Assembly: GCF_014805685.1 (NCBI RefSeq)
Contig: NC_060909.1
Coordinates: 7,050,792-7,114,791, forward strand
Direction of reading: 5' to 3'
Source: Silurus meridionalis
Lineage: Eukaryota > Chordata > Actinopteri > Siluriformes > Siluridae
DNA length: 64,000 bases
Below are positions 54,267 to 64,000 of the stretch, piece after piece. Below the pieces are notes generated by a model. It searched no databases. It saw only the letters and a list, made by a program, of their open reading frames with translations, and was not told the origin of the DNA. The position numbers and the translations under genes were made by a program. Positions within the stretch are counted from its first letter, which is position 1; every line of letters starts with the position of its first letter.

Positions 54267-56300
54267 ATGGAGTTTGCTATGGTCGGAGCAGACAGCAGCG
54301 GGTGCAATCCCCACATGCCGTACGGATATGCACAAGCTCGCGCCAGGGAGAGAGAGCGCGAGCGAGAAAGGCATTCACGCGCAGCGGCGGCGGCAGCTGC
54401 GGCGTCCGAGCCCAGTGCAGCAGGAGACGGAGGTGGCGGCGGCGGTGGTGGAGGTGGTGGTGGTGGTGGTGGCGGCGGCTCGTGCGCACACCCCTACGGT
54501 CAGCCATATCCGACTCGCACCGCCTCCTCTACTAATGCCAACCATGGAAGCGGAGGGACTGCTTCGCGCCCCTCCTCCTCCTCCTCCACGCAGCAGGCGC
54601 AACAGCAGTACGAGTCGCAGCAGCAACTTCTGAGAGAGCGCAAAAAGCAGAGAGGAGTCGCGCGCTGGAGGCGGCACCGCGCGGCTCTCGGTGGGGACCT
54701 GCGCCACTCGGAGTTGGCGCTTCTCGGATCCGAGGAGGACGTTATGATAGAAGAGGACGAGGAGGCCGAGGGCGACGAGGAAGACGACGACGGGGGAAGC
54801 AAGAGGTCCAGTTTTATCTATACCATGGACGACGAGGAGACGGCGTCTCTCACGGACAGGCGTCCGCAGTCTGGATACGAGAACGTCTACAGCGAGTATG
54901 GCTGCTGCGAGAGAGTCGTGATCAACGTGTCCGGGCTGAAGTTTGAAACTCAGCTCAAGACCCTCGCGCAGTTTCCTGACACGCTCTTGGGAGACCCCTC
55001 CAAGCGGATCAGGTACTTCGACCCACTGCGCAACGAGTACTTTTTTGACAGAAACCGACCGAGTTTCGACGCCATTCTGTATTTCTATCAGTCAGGGGGA
55101 CGGTTAAAGAGACCCGCCAATGTACCTTTCGACATCTTCACCGAAGAGGTCAAGTTCTACGAACTTGGCGAGGAGGCCATGATGAAGTTCCGCGAGGACG
55201 AGGGGTTCGTCAAGGAGGAGGAAAAAGCGCTGCCGGAGGACGAATTCAAGCGGCAGATTTGGCTCCTGTTTGAGTACCCCGAGAGCTCGAGCCCTGCTAG
55301 AGGCATTGCAGTGGTGTCCGTGTTGGTTATCGTCATATCAATAGTTATTTTCTGTTTGGAAACCTTACCAGAATTCAGGGACGACAAAGATTTCCTTAGC
55401 CCAGGTAAAAACTTGACGCACACAGACAACGGATTTACGCCCTTCAACGACCCGTTTTTCATTGTGGAGACCGTATGCATTATCTGGTTCTCGTTTGAGA
55501 TCATAGTGCGCTTTTTTGCCAGTCCGAGCAAAGCCTCCTTCTTCAAAAACATTATGAACTTTATAGACATTGTCTCCATTTTGCCTTATTTCATAACTCT
55601 TGGCACGGACCTTGCGCAACAGCAAGGGAACGGGCAACAGGCCATGAGCTTTGCCATTCTGAGAATAATACGACTGGTCAGGGTTTTCCGGATCTTCAAG
55701 CTTTCCCGACACTCCAAAGGACTCCAAATTCTCGGGCACACTTTGCGCGCGAGCATGCGCGAGCTGGCGCTGCTCATATTCTTCCTCGTGATTGGGGTAG
55801 TGCTCTTCTCCAGCGCCGTGTACTTCGCTGAAGCAGATGAACCCAAGTCACAGTTCACGAGCATCCCGGACGCCTTCTGGTGGGCCGTCGTCACAATGAC
55901 GACCGTAGGCTATGGAGACATGAAGCCCATAACTGTGGGTGGAAAGATAGTAGGCTCGCTATGCGCCATTGCCGGCGTCCTGACCATTGCGCTCCCGGTA
56001 CCAGTCATCGTCTCCAACTTTAATTACTTCTACCACAGGGAGACTGATAATGAGGACCAGACACCTGTGGTCGAGTACCCGCCCACGGGATGCCCGTATT
56101 TCCCGGATTTCCTGAAAAAGTTTAAAGGATCTCAGTCTGGGTCGTCACTGGGTGACAAAGCTGCCGAGTACATGGAGATGGAAGAAGGTGTGACGGAGTC
56201 ACTTTGCGGTCTAGACAAGCAAAGTCCGAGTAGAGGGAACGGAACTGACATTGGCAGGAGAAACAGTACACAGTCAAGAAGCATACAGACAGATGTATGA
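54267..56300 (+). CDS. kcna4: Voltage-gated potassium channel Kv1.4 (kcna4), intronless coding region
   Basis: Kv1.4 forms tetrameric A-type (fast inactivating) K+ channels in neurons and heart. I chose ATG 54267, giving 677 residues (human 653), because [14 protein letters not shown] matches the conserved N-terminal inactivation ball; an in-frame ATG at 54141 would add 42 unrelated residues. Next come an Arg/Ala-rich segment, a 17-Gly tract, Ser/Gln runs and an acidic stretch. The T1 tetramerisation domain is at about 212-310 ([37 protein letters not shown]). S1 is at about 346-370, S2 398-418, S3 428-446. The S4 sensor [18 protein letters not shown] is at 463-482, S5 about 497-523. The selectivity filter TMTTVGYGD is near 543-551, and S6 with the PVPVIVSNF gate at 562-590. 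It ends in the PDZ-binding tail QTDV. kcna4 beside fshb and arl14ep matches mammals. Confidence 0.97.
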   Translation: MEFAMVGADSSGCNPHMPYGYAQARARERERERERHSRAAAAAAAASEPSAAGDGGGGGGGGGGGGGGGGGSCAHPYGQPYPTRTASSTNANHGSGGTASRPSSSSSTQQAQQQYESQQQLLRERKKQRGVARWRRHRAALGGDLRHSELALLGSEEDVMIEEDEEAEGDEEDDDGGSKRSSFIYTMDDEETASLTDRRPQSGYENVYSEYGCCERVVINVSGLKFETQLKTLAQFPDTLLGDPSKRIRYFDPLRNEYFFDRNRPSFDAILYFYQSGGRLKRPANVPFDIFTEEVKFYELGEEAMMKFREDEGFVKEEEKALPEDEFKRQIWLLFEYPESSSPARGIAVVSVLVIVISIVIFCLETLPEFRDDKDFLSPGKNLTHTDNGFTPFNDPFFIVETVCIIWFSFEIIVRFFASPSKASFFKNIMNFIDIVSILPYFITLGTDLAQQQGNGQQAMSFAILRIIRLVRVFRIFKLSRHSKGLQILGHTLRASMRELALLIFFLVIGVVLFSSAVYFAEADEPKSQFTSIPDAFWWAVVTMTTVGYGDMKPITVGGKIVGSLCAIAGVLTIALPVPVIVSNFNYFYHRETDNEDQTPVVEYPPTGCPYFPDFLKKFKGSQSGSSLGDKAAEYMEMEEGVTESLCGLDKQSPSRGNGTDIGRRNSTQSRSIQTDV

Positions 56301-56798
56301 TTATAAATCTCACCCTGATGACTTTCTATGGAGGGTTTCGTGAAGATGATTGCACAATTCACTTATCAGCACACATGCACGCCCGAGTGCGCAAGCTGCG
56401 CGCGCTCGGACGCACACTCCCCCCACACACAACCGCGCGCATTACCAGACATGCACAAAATGCAGCAGGCACGCACGCACGCACGCAGGCACACGTTTTT
56501 ATTTCCTATGGACCTAGGCTGAAACAGTGTTTGCAATGTGGCTACTGTTTTTTTTTAGACAAACACATCCTGTACTCGAATAACAGGCGACGCAAAAATC
56601 ACCAGCTTTACCCAACCTAGGAAGGTGTGAGTTTTGGCCCATTTACACTGTAGGCAGAATTTTTTTCCAGTTAAAAAAAATACAGAAAGGAACAAACAAG
56701 TATTTTTTGCATAGGCACTTTATAAGTTACATATTGTCAGAAGACGTCAATGTTAGAGCAAGAAGCGAGCTGTTAATGTGAGGTTGTTATGCAATAAA
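56301..56798 (+). other. kcna4: kcna4 3' UTR with polyadenylation signal
   Basis: About 500 bp of non-coding sequence follows the stop, with a CA/CG-rich block (ACGCACGCACGCACGC near 56470) and a poly-T tract. AATAAA lies at 56793-56798. Longer 3' UTRs are common for this gene, so a more distal end is possible. Confidence 0.55.
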
Positions 56799-56874
56799 GT
56801 TGAAATCATTTGCACTATCATTAAATATGTTCTATTCTCAAATCAAAGAAAAGCAGAGATGACCAGATACACGT

Positions 56875-56876
<2 letters not shown>

Positions 56877-56912
<36 letters not shown>
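56877..56912. repeat. (GA)n microsatellite
   Basis: About 18 GA units, 80 bp after the kcna4 polyadenylation signal. Confidence 0.97.
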
Positions 56913-56914
<2 letters not shown>

Positions 56915-57199
56915 TTCAATAACTATTTAGTAACAGCTGTTGTGAAGGACATGCACAGTTACACATCGTCTCATGTTTTATGAAAACTCAGCAAATTAGA
57001 CGCCACAATAAACTGCCCTAACTTCATTATGCCACAAAATTAAACGTCAGAACCATTTAATTATTTTATGAGCGTCGAACAAATCAGTTATTTTTCCATT
57101 TTGCCACAAATTCTGGGATTAAACACCTAAGTGTAGATGTCACCCCGTAGACATAACTAGGCCAAAATACCGGTATTGCATCTCAAAATGAATATCATG

Positions 57200-57780
57200 C
57201 ACAAGTGTCTCTGACGCCATGGCTGGGAAGGGACAGTCCTGTCATTTGGGTCATAGTGCTGCCACGGGAATACGTCTTTTTAAATTATTTTCAAAAGGGA
57301 ATGCGTCATGCAACTGTTTACTTTGCGTCCCTTTAACCAAAATGACAATGCATCCCTTTACAAGGACGCCGACGGGGGGAACAAATCAAAAGCTTTCGTG
57401 GAAACATGAACTGGCGCTCCGCACTTGTGCTTTTGGTGGACTTTATGCACAAAAAAAACCCCACCACCTCTGGATGGAAAACTGGTCTTCCAGGAGCTCG
57501 CAGGGACCACATGGCCTCACCGGAGCGCCTCACTGTGCAAGGTAAGCAGTCTAAATGTGGGTCCTGAATAGATGTAAAGTTTACACAATGCATTGATATT
57601 GTCTCGAATTGTGAAAGGAATCAAAATCAGAAAATTCAGCACATTGCACGTTCACGCGTCGGGGTGTACGCGCATGCGTCAGTGCGCTTTTGGTTCCTGT
57701 AGCTGGGTGACGCTGCGCGCTCGTGCTGGAACAGGCGCTATGGAGCAGTGTTCAGTGACACTAAGACTAGGATATGTTCA
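57200..57780 (+). other. GC-richer block with possible non-coding transcript start
   Basis: This 600-bp block is richer in G, C and CpG than its surroundings. 57219-57545 is open on the plus strand but has no domain. It ends at a donor-like CAAG|GTAAGCAG (57541). An NRF1-type core CGCATGCG lies at 57671-57678. It could be a promoter or first exon of a non-coding RNA, or a kcna4 regulatory element. No protein family is recognised. Confidence 0.3.
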
Positions 57781-58539
57781 TGGCACGATATAGAAAACAA
57801 AGTAAGATACATCAATAAAAATAAGTATATTAAATATAAATACAAAACAAATACTGTGCCCAGAAGTTTCACAATGTGAACGTTTTAATGTTCTTAACAA
57901 TTAATTGGTTAATTGAACAAATGCCCTACTTAAACCTCATGTGCCACTATTTGCTTGTTTACGTTTGCTGCAGTGAACTTTAAACTCCTCCTGAAACCAT
58001 CAACATTGAATGGAAAAACCCTGTCAACTTTCTGTAACCAGATGTCAAGTTTACCCACAAGCTGTAAACATTCAAAGAAATGAATGGAAAAGCGTTAATA
58101 TGCTAATTTACTTTACCCATTTGTTTAATATTGCTCATTTTCAAACCAATGATTTGTTGTTAAGATAATTAAAAGCCTAATATTTTAAAAGCGAAAATGC
58201 CTCCCCCCCAGCCGTGCTCAGTAGTGAATTATTTAAAAAATCATCAGATACACAGGGGAAAAAAATCAATTTTGAAATGTAATTTTTTACACATATTGCA
58301 ATGAAGCATTTAGCAAACCTCTAGAATACAGATTCCCAGTCCTGGTCCTGGAGTATAAATAGATTTCTCTGTTTCCAACACAACTTGTTCCAAGCATTAG
58401 CTAATTAATATCCCTTCTATGTGTCTGTTAGATGGGTGGAAACACCAAAAATGTGGGACAGAGAATACTTAAGGATCATGGATACAAACCTATGCTCAAC
58501 ATGATGTTTTTTTCCCCTCTGTAGAACATGTCCTTACTT

Positions 58540-58910
58540 GGTTGCCTTGGTAACAGAGAGTCGCCCTTCCTGCCTCATTAACTCAAGTCTCAAGTTTCTT
58601 GCTTAAACTGTGCAGTCTATCAGTTGCCACACAGATCCATTGTTGTCAAAGTTGATTAATTGCTCCTAGATGACATAACTAATATTACAATTAAGTAGCC
58701 CATTAACCCTTCACATGGAAGAAAAATACACAGACGGGTTAATCACATCGAATGCTGGCATTAAACCAGAGAAGTAGACTTAGTGTTTGGGTCAGATTAC
58801 AAAAGCAATCCATTTCCACTTGTACTTGAGCCACCGATGATAGGAATCATTTAATGTAATCAGACCATAGAGCCCGTGTGCTGCTCCTGTTAATGAAGAG
58901 GCTATTCCTT
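58540..58910. promoter_or_regulatory. Candidate conserved non-coding element
   Basis: A complex, non-repetitive block with dense motif-like words: CCATTGTTGTCAAAG (SOX-like), TTGATTAATTG, CATTAACTCAAG, CTGTTAATGAAG and GTTAATCACATC. Repeats and microsatellites are absent. The idea that it is conserved is inference from texture only. Confidence 0.25.
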
Positions 58911-61039
58911 CGTGAAAAGCAACTGTATCCTTTATAACCCATGCTTAACCACAAAAGCAGCTGACCAAGAACACATTACTGGAGATCTAGCACATGTGAA
59001 CAGGATTTCTAAAAATAAACACAGCCATGAATTATACTCAAGGATCCTTTTATTGTATTCCAACATTATCTTAATTCATACAACACTAATTGTCATGTAG
59101 AAAGAATTAATTAAACATCTTACTATATAATCTAAAATACTGTAAACAGGTTACAGTTAACAGGTATAAAAAAGGTTATGCTTTGTATGTTTTGGAGTAT
59201 TTTATCATTACTGAGTGCACAAGGTAAAACAATGTGAATGTGAAGTGTTTTACTTTGCACTACATGTTACAGTCTGAATATTTATTAGCACCTTTGGTAA
59301 CTGGTTTATCCCAGTCATTGTGAATTCAGAGCCTATCCTAATAATGCTGGAAGTAAGGCAGGAATAAAGCCTAAAAGGGATGCTAGACATCACATTATCA
59401 CTAACTAATTCACTTAATAGAATGTTTTGGAAAGCAGAATGACATGGAGAAACCAGGAAGAAACCTACTGAATGTAATGTGATGTGTTATGAAACATACA
59501 ACTTACAGTATTTTCATAAGTAAGTGGAGTTTGGGGTTGAAGTAGTTTTAAGCAGATTTCTAAATGTTTGACTGCTATTATACAACCGTTAACAAGTGGC
59601 AAAGTCATGTAGTATTGGTAATACAGTGATTATGAGATTTTTGGATGTCGTTTAGTGTTCACTTGGCTCAGGATTGAGCTTGGAATCGAATTTGAGTCAG
59701 ATTTGAAGCACAGTCTCTGTTTTTTAGCTGCATTGATATCGTATTGTAATTTACTGCATGTCATGGCTTGCGCCCAACGCTGTCAGTAACTTGGCTTCAC
59801 TACACATTTAAAAACCATGTAAACAAGATATATAGATGCTCTGCTTGGCATTCACCATATGTAATGCAGCATCACAAGTGCCTTCTAAAAAAACAGCGTT
59901 CAAGCCAAGTGGCCCTTATTTCCTGAGATGTTGTTCTGGTGCTGTCATAAAGACAAATGTTGTTTACATCAATTTGTGTTTATGAGGGGTAAAATGACAG
60001 TGTAATGGCATAGCAGGTTAAGTGTTCGCATTACTCTTGCCAAGTTTCTGATGCCATTGTGTGTAAAACCTCTCTTTATCTTGCTTTGGGTGTACTGGAC
60101 CAGGGTCCACTGTCTGCATTAGACATTGATTCATCAGGGTTTAATATTGATCACACATATTGTATAAACTCAGACTACTTACCAGTATGAGAATAAAAAA
60201 GGACTGCTTAAGCATGAGGAGGATTGGCAAAAATGGAGCCAGAATAACAAAACAGCAAGGTTCCTGGTGGTTTGAACCTTACATGTTAGATTCTTTAATG
60301 TGAAGTGATTAAGGCCAGTCCTTCAGGCTTTGGGTGCATCTATAAGAAGAATAGCATGACTCACACATAAGCTCTCTGGAGTTAAAAAAACAAACGAGTC
60401 ACTATATATAAAACAATAATTATTTTTTGTTCAAATGAGAACAAATAACCACTCCAATTTGTTAAGTACTAACAATTTAATGTAGTAAGTCTACTTCCTG
60501 GCGTTTATTTGCATGGAAGGAGAAAACAGGAGAATCCAGAGGAAACCCACACACTTATGAAGAAAAATATATGAAACTTAACACAAACACTAACCAGACT
60601 CTGATTGAATGAGTTACCCAGGAGCAGTAAGGTGGCAATCATACTAGCTATACCACTGATCTTTTACATCAGTCTTGTTGGCAATTTTATTAAAAATGTT
60701 ACAAGTGCAATTAAACATTTTTAAAACTTTTTTATTGTGTAATCATCTATGCTTTAATGGGACAGCACAGGACTGTTGCAGACGTTTTGACAGCCGGTGA
60801 TCACAAGCTAAATGAAACTAATTGTGAAACTGAACGCATAAGGAAATCACACTAAGCTAGCAAGACTTTGAACATCATTTGAGTGATGTTAATACCATTG
60901 TATTTATTAAAATGGGCTCCTTACACATTGTAATCAATTCAGATATTTTTTGGATGTGTTGGTGGAATTTTTGCATTTCTTGCTGGTAAATTCAGCCATA
61001 GTGGGATCCATCTGGTTTGCCAGACTGAGAAGAAATATG

Positions 61040-61350
61040 ATGAAGTAAAGAAATGACTTTGATGCTAAAGATTCTATCAAACCTTAAAAAAGTATTTCGA
61101 ATTTAAAAAGGGTCCTAAGCTGCTTATCCCCTCTTAAAAGGTTTTGATTCTCAATTTCCCCTTTGTGTCTTTATCTGAAAGGACAGGTTCCTAATTAGAA
61201 AAGATCCAATATCTTATTTCCTTCTTCACACCACAATTAATCGAAACTCCCAATTAAAATTTAAGATACAAAGGCACTAAATTAGTACTTATCATGTCAA
61301 TAAAATCTAAAGTCCTTTAGTGGGACCTTGTAGTATTAAACTCATGCTAC
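61040..61350. promoter_or_regulatory. Candidate conserved non-coding element
   Basis: A repeat-free block with several homeodomain-type cores (CCTAATTAGAAAAG, CACAATTAATCG, CCCAATTAAAATT, AAATTAGTAC) and GATA-like GCTTATCC and TTTATCTG. Function is inferred from motif density only. Confidence 0.22.
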
Positions 61351-62249
61351 TTCTGCATTAACAGAATACATTAACATTGTTCATTATTGCTATGAACCCT
61401 AATGTTTTTTTTTTTTCTGTTCTTTCTTCTTCTTCTTCTGCAGTAGTCACTCTTATCAGCCAGTTCCATCATAGCACACATTTCACAGTGTCAGCATTGG
61501 TCTTCAGTCTTCAGTGCATGCAGAGTGTTTAACACTTCATTGTTCTGTGTAACTTATTATGAACAATAATGAGTCCTAAATGCAAAGGGTGCTTGGACCC
61601 CTCAGATTGTCATTTTGATTATATATTATATTGTAATCACACAGAATTGATACTGACATTCTTAATTATTATCCTAATAATCTACCAAGCAAACATAACA
61701 ACTGTCAGTTACTGGCAAAATTGCCATCATTATTTACCAAACGGGGTGTTTTATTTCCTGAACGGAAAGTTCGGAAGCTATATGAAAGATTAAACAGCTA
61801 ATGGGGCTTTTGGCTGGTGTTCTGCCACTGCTAGTGCTAACACAAGTAAGATGTGTTGCATGACTACACTTTCTCAGGCTCAGTTTCCCCAAAGCGGTGT
61901 TTAAAAATGCCATGAATTCATCTACACCCGCTTTTTTATCATAAAATGATAATGGGCATCTGTTGTTCTCAGAAACCCATGTGTATTTGTGTTCTTTGTA
62001 ACACAAAAACACTATTTTATCCAACAAAATGAAGAAGTTGCCTTGGTGAGGACTTTTTCAAAGCTAATTTAGAAACACCATCAATTTGCAGAGACATGCT
62101 GGCACATGCAGCTGAATTATGTGGAGTTAATGTTTTCTAGACTTTGCTTTTCCTTAAAAAGAAAGACATTTCTTAAAAAGAATGCAAATGAAAAATCTTT
62201 GAATGCTTTAGTTGGTCTTTACCCTTCCTACAGCTCCTGCAGAACTCTG

Positions 62250-62680
62250 ACCTGACATCACCATCAATATTGTTATTGAAACTGTTTACAACACAAGTTC
62301 AACACTACACAGCTAATTAGCGGCATGCTGTTAATAACACAACCATGGCACAGCATTGAAGAATAAAATCAACAATAATAGACTTAATATGAAAACATAC
62401 CTTTTTTGATGAGGTTTCTAATAGCGTTGACTTGTGTATGTAGCTGCGTTAGGATTTGCATGGAGAAGGGGTTGGAGCCAGACATAATTTGGCACTCGTC
62501 CGACAGAAAGCAATCATCATCGCTCTTTTCAGAGCATTAATTAGTTGATATGCATGCTGTCTACTGGGGAAATATTATACCACCAACACAGCCGCCATGT
62601 TTAATGCCTAGCTAAATGATCGCTTTCCATGCCTAGACATTTAACTCAACTGATAAGAGGCAAATAATCAAACATAAGAG
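62250..62680. promoter_or_regulatory. Candidate conserved non-coding element
   Basis: A repeat-free block with TAATTAGCGGCATGC, GCATTAATTAGTTG, TGATATGCATGC (octamer-like), CCGCCATG, and two AAATGATCGCTTTCC/AGAAAGCAATCATCATCG-type segments. Of the right-hand region this is the strongest enhancer-like block by eye. Confidence 0.3.
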
Positions 62681-63962
62681 TTTACACAACATTACACGAG
62701 TGACTGTTTGATTGTTAAAGATTTAATGTAAAAGTCTGCTCTAATCCAAAGCTGGGTTTTAAATCTCGTACAATGTGCACTTTAAGTGCAATTACTGCTT
62801 GCTACACATTTTGAATTTTATTTAGTTGCTGCCACACCACTGGAGGATCCAAAGACCCAAAACAATGAAAATGTAAACTAATACAGAAATAGGAAAAGTC
62901 ACATGTCTAAAATGTTAAATAAAAAAAAAAAACAGCATTTTTGTGAAAATTGTGATGATATTGAGCACCACAGACATTTTGACGGCTGATATCCAAATGC
63001 AAACAGATTGTATTACCCTTCTCCCTGAGAAGAAACCTAGACAACATTACTATCAAAATAAAACCAATTTGTTTGGCAATGTATATTTATGGCTTTTTTT
63101 TCTGCAGATGGTGTAAGCACAAATTGGAAGCAAAATTATGGGGGTTCTTCTAGCTAAGGTTAATTATGTTATGAACATATAAATCAGTACTTTTTGTTCA
63201 GTGCAAAATGCAAATCATGTAAATAGTAACATTTTGACTACTTTATCAGCAGGCATTGTGTAATTTACATAAATGACAAAACTACAAACCGTAACAAAGA
63301 CTTGTACTTTTTGAACATAACAGACAGTGTATGTGAATGTAAATAATTTAAAATATAATTCGTTTAAAGTAGCAAAAAAGAAGTTGTTTTACTGTATAAA
63401 ATCAGCTTATCCACCAGTGAAAAAAGGACAAAAAAAAGGTGACATTGCAGAATGATGAAGTGCATGCAGCTACAACAGTGGAACAGGATATGACGTTTAC
63501 AACAAATGGCAGGACTTTTATAGATTGGCAAAGCAGAGGACTGCAGACTTGCCAGACAGATAGGGGGGCGAACTCAGGGAGGTCAGTCATGTACTGTACT
63601 CAGTGTCTTACCCCAAAAGTAAGAAGTAAGAAGTAAGAAGAGCAAGCATTAGCAATACTATCTTATAGTGTCTCTTTAAATAAGACAATGAATTATTGTC
63701 TGCAGAGAAAAGTTAGACGTATCTACATTGCCTCTGCCTGCTTCTCTTGACTTCCTGAACACCTTATACATTAATCTAGTCCTGGTCTAGCTGCCAAGCC
63801 CTTTTAGGCAGGAAACATTTTAGAGGACCACAAGGAGCAGAGAGGTCCACTATTTGCTAATAGGCATGAGCTTGTGTAAACAGAACAAGAGACAAAATAT
63901 GATTAAAAGTTTGACAGTTATACCCACACACATCAAAATACATAAAGTGATCAATACTTCAA

Positions 63963-64000
63963 AAATAAATAAATAAATAAATATATATATATATATATAT
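63963..64000. repeat. (AAAT)n(AT)n microsatellite at window edge
   Basis: AAAT units pass into AT units, which continue to the last base, so the array is cut by the window. Confidence 0.95.

Larger units (their letters stand above)
57781..64000. other. Gene-poor region right of kcna4
   Basis: No coding gene, tRNA or rRNA is recognised. Dispersed repeat fragments occur at about 58325-58480 (CCCAGTCCTGGTCCTGGAG), 59285-59480 and 60495-60650 (GGAGAAAACAGGAGAATCCA, GGAAACCCACACAC). Several blocks rich in homeodomain and HMG motifs are listed separately. 63617-63640 is a short tandem run of GTAAGAA units. Confidence 0.5.

Noticed and set aside
55157..55894. Several long minus-strand frames under kcna4
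   Set aside because: They are shadows of the highly conserved Kv1.4 coding frame and show no domain of their own.

Overview
The window is nuclear DNA of a ray-finned fish, most likely a catfish or another ostariophysan. It is AT-rich, its genes have short exons with GT-AG introns, and it holds many Tc1/mariner remnants, tRNA-derived SINEs with the AAATGTAAATG tail common in ostariophysans, and long microsatellites. The catfish assignment rests on recalled similarity of the FSH-beta protein and of the repeats; no search was run.

Layout. (1) 1-7210: 5' half of slc39a13 (zinc transporter ZIP13) on the minus strand; its 3' exons lie beyond the left edge, and the exon expected to encode the HLLPE membrane segment could not be found. 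(2) 7211-27720: about 20 kb with no recognisable conserved gene, holding a full-length but frameshifted Tc1-like transposon, a chimeric Tc1 remnant, a LINE fragment, microsatellites and one unexplained long open frame (19394-20116). (3) 27963-34606: spi1 (PU.1), plus strand, five coding exons, complete. (4) 35724-42263: an eleven-exon minus-strand gene joining a Rieske [2Fe-2S] domain to a DUF455 ferritin-like diiron domain. (5) 42758-45506: arl14ep, plus strand, five coding exons, with a THAP zinc finger at its N-terminus; it shares a 494-bp divergent promoter with the Rieske-DUF455 gene. (6) 47860-48670: fshb (follicle-stimulating hormone beta), minus strand, with TATA box and candidate gonadotrope motifs. 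(7) 52840-56800: kcna4 (Kv1.4 potassium channel), plus strand, single coding exon behind a CpG island and a long 5' leader with a 103-codon upstream ORF. (8) 56820-64000: no coding gene recognised; several blocks look like candidate conserved regulatory DNA.

The genes are not one pathway. The order joins two blocks that I recall as separate on human chromosome 11: SPI1-SLC39A13 and KCNA4-FSHB-ARL14EP. This supports orthology of each gene. All intron-exon models were built by hand, checking reading phase across every junction; the spi1, Rieske-DUF455, arl14ep and fshb models close without a phase error.

The most interesting items are the Rieske-DUF455 fusion (a predicted iron-sulfur and diiron protein on one chain), the THAP-ARF7EP_C form of arl14ep, the missing ZIP13 exon, and the orphan membrane-protein-like ORF.
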